6,064 nucleotides of DNA from NCBI GenBank assembly GCA_026393955.1, contig JAPKZE010000426.1, positions 1-6,064 of the forward strand, in the 5' to 3' direction. The stretch is from Candidatus Aminicenantota bacterium (GTDB taxonomy: Bacteria > Acidobacteriota > Aminicenantia > Aminicenantales > Saccharicenantaceae). Below the pieces are notes generated by a model. The model searched no databases. It was not told the DNA's origin and was given only the letters and a program-made list of their open reading frames with translations. This document shows, one piece after another, positions 5,436-6,064 of the stretch (within the stretch, counting starts at the first letter, position 1; each line of letters starts with the position of its first letter). Made by a program: the position numbers and the translations under genes.

Positions 5436-6064
5436 ATGCCGATGAGATCGAACAAAGGCCTTTTGATCGTAGCCGTCGCCCTGGCGGTTGCAGGACTGAG
5501 TGCGGCCGCCTGGAGCCAGGAGGAATCGGACAAGCCGGCCAAGGTCTGGCAGAAAAAGCCCAACTTCTCCATCCGGCTCGGGACGCTCTTCAGCGACGTC
5601 AGCAGCCAGTTCCGGATCGACGGGGCGGACGGCGAAGGGACGCTGATCGACGCCCAAAACGTCCTGAATCTCCCCAAGAACGGGACCGCTCTCCGGGCCA
5701 AGGGCGACTTCCGGATCGCCAAGTGGTTCGGCGTGGAGATCGAATACTACAGGATCGCCGACTCGGCGACCACGGTGATCGACCGGGACATCACCGTCGG
5801 CGACGAGATCTTCCCCATCAACGAAACGATCTCGACGAGCTTCACCCGGTCCTTTATGGACACGTCCCTGAAATTCTATCTCGTTCACAAGCCGCGGCTG
5901 GACTTGGGCCTCTTCCTGGGCGCCAACATCCATTTCGTGAAATTGACGATGGACGCCGAGCCTTCGGGCCGGTCCGTCCTCAAGAAGCCCTGGTATCCCG
6001 TCCCCTCCATAGGCGCGACCTTCAACTATTGCCTCGGGCCCCGCTGGTACCTCTACGGCAAGGC
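5436..6064 (+). CDS. Outer-membrane beta-barrel-type protein, 3'-truncated by the window edge
   Basis: The first 209 residues of a protein that runs off the window. A Sec signal peptide is clear: charged MRSNK, hydrophobic GLLIVAVALAVAGLSAAAW, with cleavage probably after 'AWSQ' near residue 28. The mature part has alternating hydrophobic/polar strands with aromatic ends, such as 'FSIRLGTLFSDV' (44-55), 'TALRAKGDFRIAKWFGVEIEYYRI' (84-107), 'FMDTSLKFYLV' (140-150), 'LDLGLFLGANIHFVKL' (155-170) and 'YPVPSIGATFNYCLGPRWYLYG' (187-208). This resembles small outer-membrane barrels in which the first strand carries 'RLG..F.d....fRidg' and is followed by a loop and 'k.dfria..fgveieYy'. Role (porin-like, structural or assay-silent) cannot be told. 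Start: ATG 5436 has GAGG (5424-5427) 8 nt upstream; the in-frame ATG at 5442 is a reasonable alternative, with AAGGGG 7 nt upstream. An in-frame TAG at 5391-5393 rules out earlier starts. Confidence 0.78.
   Translation, partial: MPMRSNKGLLIVAVALAVAGLSAAAWSQEESDKPAKVWQKKPNFSIRLGTLFSDVSSQFRIDGADGEGTLIDAQNVLNLPKNGTALRAKGDFRIAKWFGVEIEYYRIADSATTVIDRDITVGDEIFPINETISTSFTRSFMDTSLKFYLVHKPRLDLGLFLGANIHFVKLTMDAEPSGRSVLKKPWYPVPSIGATFNYCLGPRWYLYGK

Noticed and set aside
1..6064. tRNA, rRNA, CRISPR array, insertion sequence, attachment site or phage gene
   Set aside because: No cloverleaf-like sequence, no spaced direct repeats, no transposase or integrase reading frame, and no abrupt composition change were seen on reading both strands.

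Overview
This is a GC-rich bacterial window, roughly two-thirds G+C by eye, dense with genes and with strong third-position GC bias. Three products carry N-terminal export signals, and one of these looks like an outer-membrane beta-barrel, so the host is probably a diderm (Gram-negative-type) bacterium. The mix of a polysaccharide-active lipoprotein, a bacterial GPP34 protein and small barrel proteins would fit a saccharolytic lineage such as Acidobacteriota/Aminicenantes or a similar group. No marker gene is present, so that placement is inference only.

Layout: (1) 3-395 (+) is the C-terminal end of a protein that looks like a concanavalin A-like (LamG/laminin-G-type) carbohydrate-binding or glycanase domain; its start lies outside the window. 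(2) It converges on a two-gene minus-strand operon. The upstream gene (3874-1124) encodes a 916-aa exported GH106-like glycoside hydrolase (alpha-L-rhamnosidase-type fold) that is probably a lipoprotein. The downstream gene (1097-438) encodes a 219-aa GPP34/GOLPH3-like protein. Only 26 nt separate the two, and a strong AGGAGG sits in that gap. (3) The divergent region 3875-4117 holds two sigma70-like promoters facing away from each other, each with a perfect TTGACA. Their -35 elements form the outer arms of an interrupted inverted repeat. (4) 4118-5287 (+) encodes a 389-aa secreted protein of unknown function. (5) After a 148-nt gap with its own promoter-like sequence, 5436 to the window end (+) encodes the first 209 residues of a secreted outer-membrane beta-barrel-type protein.

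The GH106-like enzyme and the N-terminal ConA-like fragment suggest work on complex, possibly rhamnose-containing polysaccharide at or outside the cell envelope. The transcriptional coupling of a GPP34 protein to such an enzyme is the least ordinary aspect of the window. The + strand secreted proteins share the divergent control region but have no obvious biochemical link to the hydrolase. I found no tRNA, rRNA, CRISPR array, insertion sequence or phage gene.
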